Source: Bacteroidales bacterium (lineage in GTDB: Bacteria > Bacteroidota > Bacteroidia > Bacteroidales > UBA932). From it: a DNA stretch of 6,398 bases. The notes beneath the pieces were generated by a model that did no database searches, was not told where the DNA came from, and was given only the letters and a program-made list of their open reading frames with translations. Both the position numbers and the translations under genes were made by a program. Positions 1-6,398 of this stretch are shown one piece after another. The stretch is taken from positions 1-6,398 of the forward strand of contig JAFWPT010000357.1 of the NCBI GenBank assembly GCA_017509375.1, given 5' to 3'. Within the stretch, counting starts at the first letter, position 1; each line of letters begins with the position of its first letter.

Positions 1-609
1 ACAAATACCAAGGGCATTCTATACAGAGGCAGCATGTTCGGCACCATGACCGGGCCTCTGGTCATGAAGGGAGATGACGGAAATACATACCATTTTTCCA
101 ACAAGATGTACACCGATGCCATACCGGCTTCCGGCCGTATCGTTGCGCTGTTCGACGTCTATTCAAAGCTGGACGGCACCGAGAAAGACTACAACGCTGA
201 ACTTATCACATTCAACGTACCGCTGACCAGCGAGCCTGTAATTTGTAAAAACGAAGAGGAAATAGCCGCACTTGGCGATGATCCCATAAAAATGGAAGAC
301 GGCGCCATCTCCGGCGGTTATCTCAACCTTTTGTGTTCCGTCTTGCTCCACAATGATTTCAAAGCCGAGCACAAAATCAGTCTCCAGCTCGTCCCTGCAG
401 ACAACGCTGACACTCTCCACCTTGTCCTCAGACACCATGCAGGAGAAGACATAATCACGGATGATACGAGTGAAAGCGCGACAGAATACCCTTTCTACGC
501 ATCTTTCCCCATCGAGGACAAATTTCCGGAAGGCAAGACTACGGTACTGGAGGTGAAGTGGTATTGGGACCATAAATGGAATAGCGAGTATTCAAACATT
601 AAACGATAA
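1..609 (+). CDS. NigD-like protein, 5'-truncated by the window edge
   Basis: The reading frame is open from base 1 to the TAA at 607-609, with no stop before the first in-frame ATG at 34, so this is probably the 3' part of a longer gene whose signal peptide and start lie upstream. About 202 codons are visible. NigD-like proteins are Bacteroidetes envelope proteins of about 230-250 residues, with a signal peptide or lipobox, a small OB-like N-terminal domain and a beta-sandwich C-terminal domain. Family landmarks seen here are DDGNTYHFSN followed by SGRIVALFDVYS in the N-terminal part, then LGDDPIKMEDGAISGGYLNL at the domain boundary, and LHLVLRHHAGED with a late beta-rich segment (PFYASFPIED, TVLEVKWYW). 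The biochemical role is unknown; the name comes from the nig bacteriocin locus of Prevotella. It lies 2 nt before the transporter gene and is probably co-transcribed with it. The family call is fairly secure. The true start cannot be seen. Confidence 0.8.
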   Translation, partial: TNTKGILYRGSMFGTMTGPLVMKGDDGNTYHFSNKMYTDAIPASGRIVALFDVYSKLDGTEKDYNAELITFNVPLTSEPVICKNEEEIAALGDDPIKMEDGAISGGYLNLLCSVLLHNDFKAEHKISLQLVPADNADTLHLVLRHHAGEDIITDDTSESATEYPFYASFPIEDKFPEGKTTVLEVKWYWDHKWNSEYSNIKR

Positions 610-611
610 CC

Positions 612-2033
612 ATGGATAAAGCCACAGTAAAGAAATACAATTACTGGCAGTGGAGAACCCTTATCATACTGATGATAGGCTATGCCCTGTTCTATTTCGT
701 GCGAAAAAACTTCAGTATTGCAATGCCCGCTCTTGAAGCGGAACTCGGGCTGAGCAAGACCCAGCTCGGTATCTTCCTGACCCTGAACGGCGTTATTTAC
801 GGCGTTTCCCGTTTCATCAACGGAATGCTGGCCGACCGCTTCAGCCGCAAGAGAATGATGGCTCTGGGCCTTTTGCTCTCCGCCGTAGTCAATATAATCA
901 TCGGCTTCATCCCGGCAGTGAACGGTTTCTTTAATGTGCTGGACGCTGGCGGGAAAGCCACAATAGGCTTCGTTTACATACTGGGTTCGCTATGGCTGAT
1001 CAACGGTTACCTGCAAGGCATGGGCTACCCGCCTTGCTCCAGCCTGATGGCCCATTGGATAAAGCCCTCGGAGCTTGCCACGAAACAGTCTATCTGGAAT
1101 GCCTCCCACTCCATTGGAGCCGGACTTCTTGCCTTGATGATAGGCGGAATCCTGGGGGCTTTCGGCAATTCCGCCTGGCAATGGTGCTTCTGGGCACCGG
1201 CAGTGCTGGCAATTTTCGGCGCCGCCCTCATTTTCTTCGGCCTGAAGGATACGCCGGCATCCGTAGGCCTCCCCAATCCTGAAGACATGGATGCCCACAA
1301 GGCTGAAGAAAAAGCCGCAGAGCCCGAAGATCCCGAGTTCACCAGACTCGCATACAAAAAGTTTGTGAGCAAGATGGCTTTCGGCAATCCCATAATCTGG
1401 ATTATCGCAGTGGCGGACTTTTTCGTCTATGTCATCCGCTTCACCATCCTGGACTGGGGCTCTACTATCCTGGTGCAGGACAAGGGACTGGACATCACCC
1501 TGGCAGCTTCCATCGTGGGAGCTTGCGAGATTGTAGGGGGGATTGTAGGAATGCTCTTCGCAGGCTGGGCGACAGATAAGTTCTTCAAGAGCAAGGCTCA
1601 GTGCACCAGCGCAATCTGCACGATACTGGCGGTCGTCTGCCTGTTCGTATTCTGGCAGGTGAAAGACATACCCTGGCTGTTTATCGCCATGCTCGTACTG
1701 TCCGCATTCTTCATTTACGGGCCTCAGGCCCTGCTCGGAATTGCCGCTTCCAATCAGGCTACGAAGCGGGCTGCAGCAACTGCAAACGGCATAGTAGGCA
1801 TAGTCTGCTACCTCAGCCCCATAGTTTCCGGAGCCGTTTTCGGACTCATCGCCGACAATCCGGAGATGGGATGGAACGGTGTCTATATCGCAGCCATCGC
1901 CATGGGTATAATAGGAGCCGTTCTGCTTGCCCTCCTCTGGAACAAACCGGCCGACGGCTACGCCAAGGCTGAGAAATTGCTCGAAGAGGTCCGCGCAGAA
2001 TACGAATCCGCTAGAACAAACTCAGTAAAATGA
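612..2033 (+). CDS. MFS organophosphate:phosphate antiporter, GlpT/UhpC type
   Basis: Inner-membrane transporter of 473 residues with about 12 predicted helices and a hydrophilic central loop (about 211-258), the usual size and layout of the organophosphate:Pi antiporter family, which exchanges sugar phosphates or glycerol-3-phosphate for phosphate. Visible family signatures are FYFVRKNFSIAMP (28-39) in helix 1, GMLADRFSRKRM (71-82) in the helix 2-3 loop, IWNASHSIGAG (161-171), LKDTPASVGLP (211-221) at the end of helix 6, and FVYVIRFTILDW (271-282) in helix 7. R31, H166 and R276 fall where E. coli GlpT has its substrate-binding R45, H165 and R269 (aligned from memory), so the phosphate site appears intact. 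Whether the substrate is glycerol-3-phosphate, a hexose phosphate or another phosphorylated compound cannot be told; a UhpC-like sensor role is also possible. The start follows the NigD-like stop by 2 nt, and the TGA overlaps the next ATG (ATGA), so the three genes look like one operon. Confidence 0.9.
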   Translation: MDKATVKKYNYWQWRTLIILMIGYALFYFVRKNFSIAMPALEAELGLSKTQLGIFLTLNGVIYGVSRFINGMLADRFSRKRMMALGLLLSAVVNIIIGFIPAVNGFFNVLDAGGKATIGFVYILGSLWLINGYLQGMGYPPCSSLMAHWIKPSELATKQSIWNASHSIGAGLLALMIGGILGAFGNSAWQWCFWAPAVLAIFGAALIFFGLKDTPASVGLPNPEDMDAHKAEEKAAEPEDPEFTRLAYKKFVSKMAFGNPIIWIIAVADFFVYVIRFTILDWGSTILVQDKGLDITLAASIVGACEIVGGIVGMLFAGWATDKFFKSKAQCTSAICTILAVVCLFVFWQVKDIPWLFIAMLVLSAFFIYGPQALLGIAASNQATKRAAATANGIVGIVCYLSPIVSGAVFGLIADNPEMGWNGVYIAAIAMGIIGAVLLALLWNKPADGYAKAEKLLEEVRAEYESARTNSVK

Positions 2034-2515
2034 AAAGAATACTACTACTCTGTCTTATGGCTTCATTGTTCTCCTGTGCATGGGCCGGCAAGCCCGGCGG
2101 CAAACTTGTTTATTGCAGTTATTCCGCCACCGGTGTTGCCGGCATGGGCAAGAATTACTGCGAACTGGTAGCGGACCCCGGTACCGATCCCAGGATAGTA
2201 GTGGTCTTGAACCACGACTGCCGCTTCGCTCCGGAAAGCCGGGCTGAGTTTCCCGCCTGCGCAGCGGATGTAAAGGACCTCCAGGAAAAACTGGAAAAGG
2301 CTCAGGTATATGAACTTAACGGCTATAATGTGGATGAATCCATAACCGGAGGCACCATCTACCGTATCTACATGGAATACGACAGCGGCGAAAAAATCAA
2401 TGCCCGCTGGTACGGGCACGATATCAAGCCTGAGGCATTGGCGGCCTACAGCCTTATAGAGAAATGGTTCGCTCCCTGGCGCAGCCGGCTGGAAGAGCAA
2501 GCCCAAGATATTTGA
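2030..2515 (+). CDS. Exported or lipid-anchored small protein of unknown function
   Basis: I do not recognise a named family. The 161-residue product begins with a clear export signal: MKR, a hydrophobic stretch (4-14), then LFSCAWA. It could be a lipoprotein anchored at C16 (LFSC is an imperfect lipobox, with Phe at -2) or be cut by signal peptidase I after AWA (residue 19). The mature part has four cysteines (C29, C44, C64, C77), an even number that would allow two disulfides in the periplasm. It then shows a charged, probably helical stretch (about 80-93), a beta-like segment IYRIYMEYDSGEKINARWY (110-128), and a C-terminal helix rich in Trp, Arg and Glu (about 135-158). The ATG overlaps the transporter stop in ATGA, which suggests translational coupling and makes this start convincing. 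Its job may relate to the transporter or the NigD-like protein, but that is only inferred from position. Confidence 0.75.
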   Translation: MKRILLLCLMASLFSCAWAGKPGGKLVYCSYSATGVAGMGKNYCELVADPGTDPRIVVVLNHDCRFAPESRAEFPACAADVKDLQEKLEKAQVYELNGYNVDESITGGTIYRIYMEYDSGEKINARWYGHDIKPEALAAYSLIEKWFAPWRSRLEEQAQDI

Positions 2516-2535
2516 CAAAAGGTCCGCGGGGGAAG

Positions 2536-4374
2536 CTACCTGTCTTCCGCCTGATGACCGGTACGGTCAACTTGATGATAGAACTGGGTGTAGGGCACGT
2601 CCGTGCGTCCTGCACCTTTTTTCATCAAGGCCACAAGGTCGGCAAAATTGGTCTTGTAAATATCCCGAGGCAGAAGTTTCTTCCCTACGCATACGCTGGC
2701 GGCAAGGCCCACTACTTCTCCCATCATAGCGCAGGTACGCATCACCCGCACCGAGCCGAGAGCGATATGGGTAACGCTGATATCGCGGCCCGCCATGAAC
2801 ATATTGGGAACATCTGCGCTGTACAAGCAGCGGTAAGGGATGGCGTAAGGGTCTATCGGCACCAGTTTTCCTATGGACATCCATTCTTCTCCGGGATACT
2901 TTCCCGCATTGCGAGGGTCGGGATAATGCTGGTCTATACGCCACGTAGTGGTGCAGGTGCCATCCTCGTAGGGTATGGGGCGTGTAAGGTCCTGCTCCCT
3001 GAGTATCAGATCGCCTACGATGCGGCGGCTTTCCCGTTTGCCGGACACGTGGGAAACCCATGTAAGATGGGTACACTCCCAATCTTCTTTCTTTGCCAGG
3101 CGGTTCTTGCAGTATGAAAAAGTACTGTAAGCCACATACATACCGTAATCGCGAATCTTTTCGGCATCGGCCACCTGGTCATCGTTCATGCCCACTTCCC
3201 AGTACCAGTTGGCACGGTGTACCGGTTCCACCGTCTCCTCATCCAGACGCAGTCCCCAGTCGATGCTGTCCGGGAAGGTGCAGGGAGTGTTCCAGTCTTC
3301 ACAATACCACTCGATGCTGACGCCCATGGTATAGGCGTCCGCTTTCTCAGGAGCCAGGCTCTCGCCGAACTCGCTGCGCGCCTCGCGGCCCATCATGGTT
3401 CTCGCCCCTGCCATTACGGCCAGGTGGGCGTCGCCGGTACAATCGGAGAACACGTAGCCACCCACGCGGATGCGGTCCTGACGGGTTGCTTCGACGGCCG
3501 TGACAGCCTTTATCATACCGTCTTCCATTTCCACGGAATCTACGGTATAACCTGCAAAAAGAGTGATATTGGGTTCCGCCGCTATCACGTCCCACTTCTT
3601 CCAGTCCTGGTAATGATGGGCGCCGCGTGCGTTGCCTATGCGGTCCGGTCCTATTTCGTTAAGTATGAAGCCCAGAGAAGGATACGGCAGCATATTGATC
3701 TGGCCTCCGAGGCCTACACGCACCTCCGAGCTGTTGTTTCCGCCCAGGATGTAACGGTCCTGCAGCAATGCCACCCGGGCACCGTTGCGGGCCGCCGCGA
3801 TAGCTGCACAGAGACCTGACATGCCGGCTCCCACAATGACGAAATCGAAATCGCCCTTGTCCACCAACGGCTCGGGCAGCAAAGTCTCACGAAGTGCCCT
3901 GTAGGCCTCAAGGCTGTCACCTGGCACCTCAGCCGCAGTGGTGAGCAAAATGGCGTCACAGCGGCCGTCCAGGCCCATAATATCGTGAAGGGCAAGTTCA
4001 TGGGAGCCTTCGGAGAGTTCATAGGTTCCGCCCTTCTGCCAGTACCAGGCTGCCCTCTCGGCTCGGGTGGCGCCAGGACATCCCGTACCGAATTCGGCTG
4101 GGTCGGCTACGCCGTCCACCAGTACATTGAAGATACCCGGCGTCTTGCCCTCGCTCCAGAAGGCCGTCCAGTTCTTGGTACGTACCCAAAGCGTGTATCT
4201 TCCGGACTTTTCAATATTTATCTTTGTCCTGGCGTCTTTTTTCAACGCTTCGCCTATGCCGTGGGCCAGAAGATAGCTGGAGCCCATCTGCAGCACGAAC
4301 TGCTGTTCAACCGTCCAGTCACCCAGATCGTCAAAGCGGGTGGCAAGAATCATAAGGGAATTAGACTTATCCAT
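2536..4374 (-). CDS. FAD-dependent oxidoreductase (FAD_oxidored) with N-terminal beta-sandwich-like region
   Basis: A 612-residue flavoprotein. Residues 8-145 form a beta-rich region resembling the carbohydrate-binding-like domain found in front of many Bacteroidetes enzymes of this group; QMGSSYLLAHGIG (29-41) is a recognisable landmark. The FAD-binding Rossmann fold starts at 177 with DFVIVGAGMSGLCAA (GxGxxG at 182-187) and the acidic end of strand 2 near D206. It is followed by LGGNNSSEVRVG (210-221), SDCTGDAHLAVMAGA (310-324), SGKRESRRIVGD (444-455) and MFMAGRDISVTH (525-536), the usual landmarks of FAD_oxidored proteins. It should catalyse a flavin-linked redox reaction; the substrate is unknown, with a sugar or polyol derivative an inference. 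In-frame TAA lies two codons before the ATG, so no signal peptide can be added and the enzyme looks cytoplasmic. It follows the DUF456 gene by 3 nt on the same strand, probably as one operon. Its TAG end is 20 bp from the convergent exported-protein gene. Confidence 0.9.
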   Translation of the reverse strand: MDKSNSLMILATRFDDLGDWTVEQQFVLQMGSSYLLAHGIGEALKKDARTKINIEKSGRYTLWVRTKNWTAFWSEGKTPGIFNVLVDGVADPAEFGTGCPGATRAERAAWYWQKGGTYELSEGSHELALHDIMGLDGRCDAILLTTAAEVPGDSLEAYRALRETLLPEPLVDKGDFDFVIVGAGMSGLCAAIAAARNGARVALLQDRYILGGNNSSEVRVGLGGQINMLPYPSLGFILNEIGPDRIGNARGAHHYQDWKKWDVIAAEPNITLFAGYTVDSVEMEDGMIKAVTAVEATRQDRIRVGGYVFSDCTGDAHLAVMAGARTMMGREARSEFGESLAPEKADAYTMGVSIEWYCEDWNTPCTFPDSIDWGLRLDEETVEPVHRANWYWEVGMNDDQVADAEKIRDYGMYVAYSTFSYCKNRLAKKEDWECTHLTWVSHVSGKRESRRIVGDLILREQDLTRPIPYEDGTCTTTWRIDQHYPDPRNAGKYPGEEWMSIGKLVPIDPYAIPYRCLYSADVPNMFMAGRDISVTHIALGSVRVMRTCAMMGEVVGLAASVCVGKKLLPRDIYKTNFADLVALMKKGAGRTDVPYTQFYHQVDRTGHQAEDR

Positions 4375-4377
4375 ATA

Positions 4378-4869
4378 TTACCAAAAAGCGTATTTCACTA
4401 TCAACCATGCCATTACCCCGGAGCATACCAACTTCAGGCCGGTCCCGAGGATGAAGCCCATAAAGGCGGCCGCACCGGCTTTGAAAGCCGACCATACGCC
4501 CTTGTCCGTGACCAAAAGTTCACCCAGAAAGGCCCCGAGCAAAGCTCCTGTGACAACACCTATAGGCGTAAAGAACATACCTGCTACCAGCCCGATGACA
4601 GCCCCGGTAGATGCCGCCTTATGACCTCCGGCCACCCGGGTCGCCTCAACAGGAATAATGTAGTCGAGAACGGTCACAATGACGGTAATCGCCAGCCATA
4701 TCAGCAATGTTGTGGTACTCATGGGGTCGGTGGGGTCGCCGCCCTTGTCGGCAAAGTAAACGAGAAGCATCCCTATCCAGCTCAGAGGCGGCCCTGGGAT
4801 GCCAGGGACTATGCTTCCGATTATACCGACTATTGCCAGCAGAATCGCAAAAACAATCAAAACCGTCAT
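4378..4869 (-). CDS. DUF456 family small membrane protein
   Basis: A 163-residue, strongly hydrophobic, glycine-rich protein. Features of the DUF456 family (function unknown, several membrane helices) are the N-terminal motif VGIIGSIVPGIPGPPLSWIG (14-33), a central helix (about 54-70) leading into LDYIIPVEATRVAGGHKAA (68-86), and glycine-zipper-like helices at 88-118 (GAVIGLVAGMFF, GALLGAFLGELL). A last membrane segment lies around 130-158. A short acidic loop DKGGDPTDP (41-49) separates the first two hydrophobic blocks. The length is normal for the family. It is the first gene of a leftward operon whose second member is the 612-residue FAD oxidoreductase. Its TAA is in the same frame as that gene's ATG, with one Tyr codon between them. 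No biochemical role is established; the neighbourhood suggests, without proving, a membrane function tied to the flavoprotein. The promoter probably lies in the 51-bp divergent gap. Confidence 0.88.
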   Translation of the reverse strand: MTVLIVFAILLAIVGIIGSIVPGIPGPPLSWIGMLLVYFADKGGDPTDPMSTTTLLIWLAITVIVTVLDYIIPVEATRVAGGHKAASTGAVIGLVAGMFFTPIGVVTGALLGAFLGELLVTDKGVWSAFKAGAAAFMGFILGTGLKLVCSGVMAWLIVKYAFW

Positions 4870-4920
4870 ACCGCGAAATTAGCAATTTTTTCTTATTTTT
4901 GTATGGATTAAGCATCGAAA
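4870..4920. promoter_or_regulatory. Divergent intergenic region between DUF456 and second FAD oxidoreductase
   Basis: This 51-bp AT-rich gap is the only space for promoters of both divergent units. It contains T-rich runs (4886-4891 and 4896-4900) that contrast with the GC-rich genes on both sides. Reading leftward, TAATTTCG (complement of 4874-4881) is a one-mismatch fit to the Bacteroidetes -7 element; used as such it would place the transcript start very near the DUF456 ATG, giving a nearly leaderless message, so this half is weak. No inverted repeat of operator size was seen. Confidence 0.55.
4894..4901 (+). promoter_or_regulatory. Putative Bacteroidetes -7 promoter element
   Basis: TATTTTTG matches the Bacteroidetes -7 consensus TAnnTTTG exactly. 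It lies 19 nt before the ATG of the second FAD oxidoreductase, which would leave a leader of roughly 12-15 nt. No TTTG-type -33 element is visible at the expected distance upstream, and the sequence is T-rich, so a chance match is possible. Confidence 0.4.
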
Positions 4921-6252
4921 ATGAGACACATCGATTTCTCTGTTCATGCACCCGTGGCAGGCAGCTACGACGTCGTGGTCTGCGGTGGAGGCCCCGCCGG
5001 GTTCATCGCCGCAATCGCCGCCGTACGTAGCGGTGCACGCACAGCCTTGATGGAGCAGTACGGCTTCCTCGGAGGAATGGCTACCGCCGGCATCGTTGCG
5101 CCGCTCAGTGTCTTCACATACAACGGCCAAAAGGTCATCGGCGGCATCCCGTGGGAGTTTATCGAGCGCCTGCAGGAGATGGGCGGAGGGTTGATTGAGA
5201 AACCCCTCGGCAACGTAGCGTTCGAGCCCGAGCTGTACAAGCTGTGCTGCCAGCGTATGGTGCTGGAGGCCGGGGTGGAGCTGTACATGCACTCGTATCT
5301 CAGCGGATGCAAGTGCTCCGGAGGCAGGATAGAAGCGGTGTTCATCGACAACAAAAACGGCACCGAGGCGCTTGAAGGCAAGGTATTCATCGACTGTACC
5401 GGAGACGCCGACCTGGCATGGATGGCGGGAGTTCCTATGCAGCCCGGCGAGGGCAAACCGCTGCAGCCGCTGTCCACATATTTTGTTCTCAGCGGTGTAG
5501 ATACATCCACCCCGCGTATGCAGGTGGCGATGCATCACAACCGGCAGGGTGTCAACTGCCACTGTGAAGAGATTCGCACCGAGTTGCTGGCTCACCGCGA
5601 AGAATGGGACATCCCGGAGTTCGGAGGCCCCTGGTTTTGCACTACCCTGCAGCCCGGAGTGGTTACGGTGAACATGACCCGCACCGCCGCCGATGCCACC
5701 GACAACCGCGACTACACCCGAGCCGAATGCGAGCTTCGGGAGCAGGTTTTCCGGATGGCTCGCGTGCTGAAGGAACACTTCCCCGAGTTCCGGGACAGCT
5801 ATGTCAGCGCCGTGGCAGTACAGGCCGGAATACGCGAAACCCGCCGCATCCTGGGCGCCCACACCATCAGCGCGGATGAGTACGTGAATGCTTTCCGCTA
5901 CCCCGACAGCGTCTCTCGCGGCGCGCACCCCATCGACATACATGTCGCCAACGGCGCTTCGCAGAACGTAACGTTCCTGAAGACACCCGCTTACGTACCG
6001 TACCGCGCGCTGTACTCTCCCGGTTTCGGCAACCTGCTCGTCGCGGGCCGCTGCATCTCCGCCGACAAGACGGCGTTCGCATCGCTACGCGTCCAGGCAT
6101 CATGCATGGGTACGGGACAGGCCGCCGGAGTAGCCGCCGCCATGGCCTCCGCCGCCGGTGTAACGGTCGATGCAATTGACATCCCCGCGCTGGTCGCCCG
6201 CCTGCAGGTGCCCGGAGCCGTGCCGGATGAAGGCGACAAGTTAGGCAAGTAA
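4921..6252 (+). CDS. FAD-dependent oxidoreductase (FAD_oxidored family), compact form
   Basis: A 443-residue flavoprotein that starts almost directly with the FAD-binding fold and has neither signal peptide nor added domain. YDVVVCGGGPAGFIAAIAA (16-34) carries the dinucleotide-binding glycines (GGGPAG, 22-27), with E45 ending the second strand. Family landmarks follow: YGFLGGMATAG (47-57), FIDCTGDADLAWMAG (156-170), QAGIRETRRILG (301-312), PYRALYSP (360-367), and LLVAGRCISADKTAFASLR (372-390) leading into GTGQAAGVAAA (397-407). These match the landmarks of the leftward flavoprotein, so the two are paralogues with different N termini. The substrate is unknown. The start is well supported: an in-frame TAA lies at 4909-4911 and ATG 4921 is the first start after it. 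Cysteines are unusually clustered (CC at 109-110, CxC at 130-132 and 213-215). It lies 51 bp from the divergent DUF456 gene and 32 bp before the next exported-protein gene, with which it may be co-transcribed. Confidence 0.9.
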   Translation: MRHIDFSVHAPVAGSYDVVVCGGGPAGFIAAIAAVRSGARTALMEQYGFLGGMATAGIVAPLSVFTYNGQKVIGGIPWEFIERLQEMGGGLIEKPLGNVAFEPELYKLCCQRMVLEAGVELYMHSYLSGCKCSGGRIEAVFIDNKNGTEALEGKVFIDCTGDADLAWMAGVPMQPGEGKPLQPLSTYFVLSGVDTSTPRMQVAMHHNRQGVNCHCEEIRTELLAHREEWDIPEFGGPWFCTTLQPGVVTVNMTRTAADATDNRDYTRAECELREQVFRMARVLKEHFPEFRDSYVSAVAVQAGIRETRRILGAHTISADEYVNAFRYPDSVSRGAHPIDIHVANGASQNVTFLKTPAYVPYRALYSPGFGNLLVAGRCISADKTAFASLRVQASCMGTGQAAGVAAAMASAAGVTVDAIDIPALVARLQVPGAVPDEGDKLGK

Positions 6253-6284
6253 CTGATAATTAAACACATAGTTATACACGGAAT

Positions 6285-6398
6285 ATGAAACGCATCTTTA
6301 GTATATTCCTTGTGGCTCTGGTATTGCTGGCGCCGCAGACGGCGGAGGCAGCAAAGCAGCGCCTGCCGAAGGGCTGCACGGTATGGGGCCAGGTGCTG
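6285..6398 (+). CDS. Exported protein, 3'-truncated by the window edge
   Basis: Only the first 38 codons are visible, running open to the end of the window. They encode a clear signal peptide: MKRIF, a hydrophobic core (SIFLVALVLLAP), then QTAEA, with likely signal peptidase I cleavage after residue 22 (AEA before AKQ). No lipobox is seen. The mature start AKQRLPKGCTVWGQVL resembles the start of an N-terminal beta-sandwich of the carboxypeptidase-regulatory or metallophosphoesterase-N type common in exported Bacteroidetes proteins, but 16 residues are too few to name it. The ATG lies 32 nt after the flavoprotein stop in an AT-rich spacer with only a weak GGA close to the start, as is usual in this phylum. 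The spacer holds no convincing promoter or terminator, so co-transcription with the flavoprotein is plausible. Confidence 0.7.
   Translation, partial: MKRIFSIFLVALVLLAPQTAEAAKQRLPKGCTVWGQVL

Noticed and set aside
34..36. ATG at 34 as the true start of the NigD-like gene
   Set aside because: The frame stays open to base 1, the family normally has an export signal before this domain, and no signal peptide follows ATG 34; the start is more likely outside the window.
2526..2549. Possible hairpin terminator at the convergent junction (GGAAG 2531-2535 pairing with CTTCC 2544-2548)
   Set aside because: The stem is only 5 bp with an 8-nt loop, it overlaps the end of the flavoprotein gene, and no T-run follows directly in either direction (TTTTG appears only about 10 nt later on the minus strand).
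2464..3117. Open frame of 217 codons on the plus strand, running from the exported-protein gene across the convergent junction
   Set aside because: It overlaps two well-supported genes and shows no family motif; it is the complement of flavoprotein coding sequence.
3985..4911. Open frame of 308 codons on the plus strand opposite the DUF456 gene and the start of the large flavoprotein
   Set aside because: Both minus-strand genes are recognisable families of normal length. The antisense product shows no domain and crosses the gene junction.
4879..5943. Long open frame of 354 codons on the minus strand, opposite the second FAD oxidoreductase
   Set aside because: The plus-strand frame carries a complete flavoprotein with all family landmarks. 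The antisense product has low-complexity, His/Ala/Gly-rich composition, no recognisable motif, and overlaps the divergent promoter region. GC-rich coding DNA readily opens such frames.
6253..6284. Possible promoter in the AT-rich spacer before the last partial gene
   Set aside because: No segment fits TAnnTTTG with fewer than two mismatches, and 32 nt is compatible with simple operon spacing.

Overview
The window looks like chromosomal DNA from a Bacteroidales bacterium. The NigD-like gene at the left edge belongs to a family essentially confined to Bacteroidetes. The only recognisable promoter element (4894-4901) fits the Bacteroidetes -7 consensus TAnnTTTG. Genes are packed with almost no spacing and without strong Shine-Dalgarno sequences. 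The base composition looks moderately GC-rich (estimated by eye), which would suit Alistipes-like or uncultured gut Bacteroidales better than classical Bacteroides; this genus-level guess is inference only.

Layout. Positions 1-2515 (+) hold a tight three-gene string: the 3' part of a NigD-like exported protein, a GlpT/UhpC-type organophosphate:phosphate antiporter of the major facilitator superfamily, and a small exported or lipid-anchored protein of unknown function. The spacing is 2 nt and then an ATGA overlap. A convergent junction of only 20 bp follows. Positions 2536-4869 (-) hold a two-gene operon: a DUF456 small membrane protein followed by a 612-residue FAD-dependent oxidoreductase with an N-terminal beta-sandwich-like region. 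A 51-bp divergent intergenic region (4870-4920) separates it from a second FAD_oxidored flavoprotein (4921-6252, +). Downstream, the 5' end of another exported protein (6285-6398) runs off the window. There is no gene-free stretch longer than about 50 bp, and I see no tRNA, rRNA, CRISPR array, insertion sequence or sizeable repeat.

How the parts may work together. The left string pairs a phosphorylated-metabolite antiporter in the inner membrane with two envelope proteins. The right half is a divergent cluster built around two paralogous FAD_oxidored enzymes (same cofactor-binding landmarks, different N termini) with a small membrane protein between them. Enzymes of this group often sit in carbohydrate-catabolic neighbourhoods of gut Bacteroidetes, but no glycoside hydrolase, SusC/D or regulator lies inside this window, so the substrate cannot be read from it. 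I see no clear evidence of a wholly new system. The most unusual points are the flavoprotein pair around the DUF456 gene, the leaderless beta-sandwich/flavoprotein fusion, the cysteine clusters in the second flavoprotein, and the uncharacterised four-cysteine exported protein.
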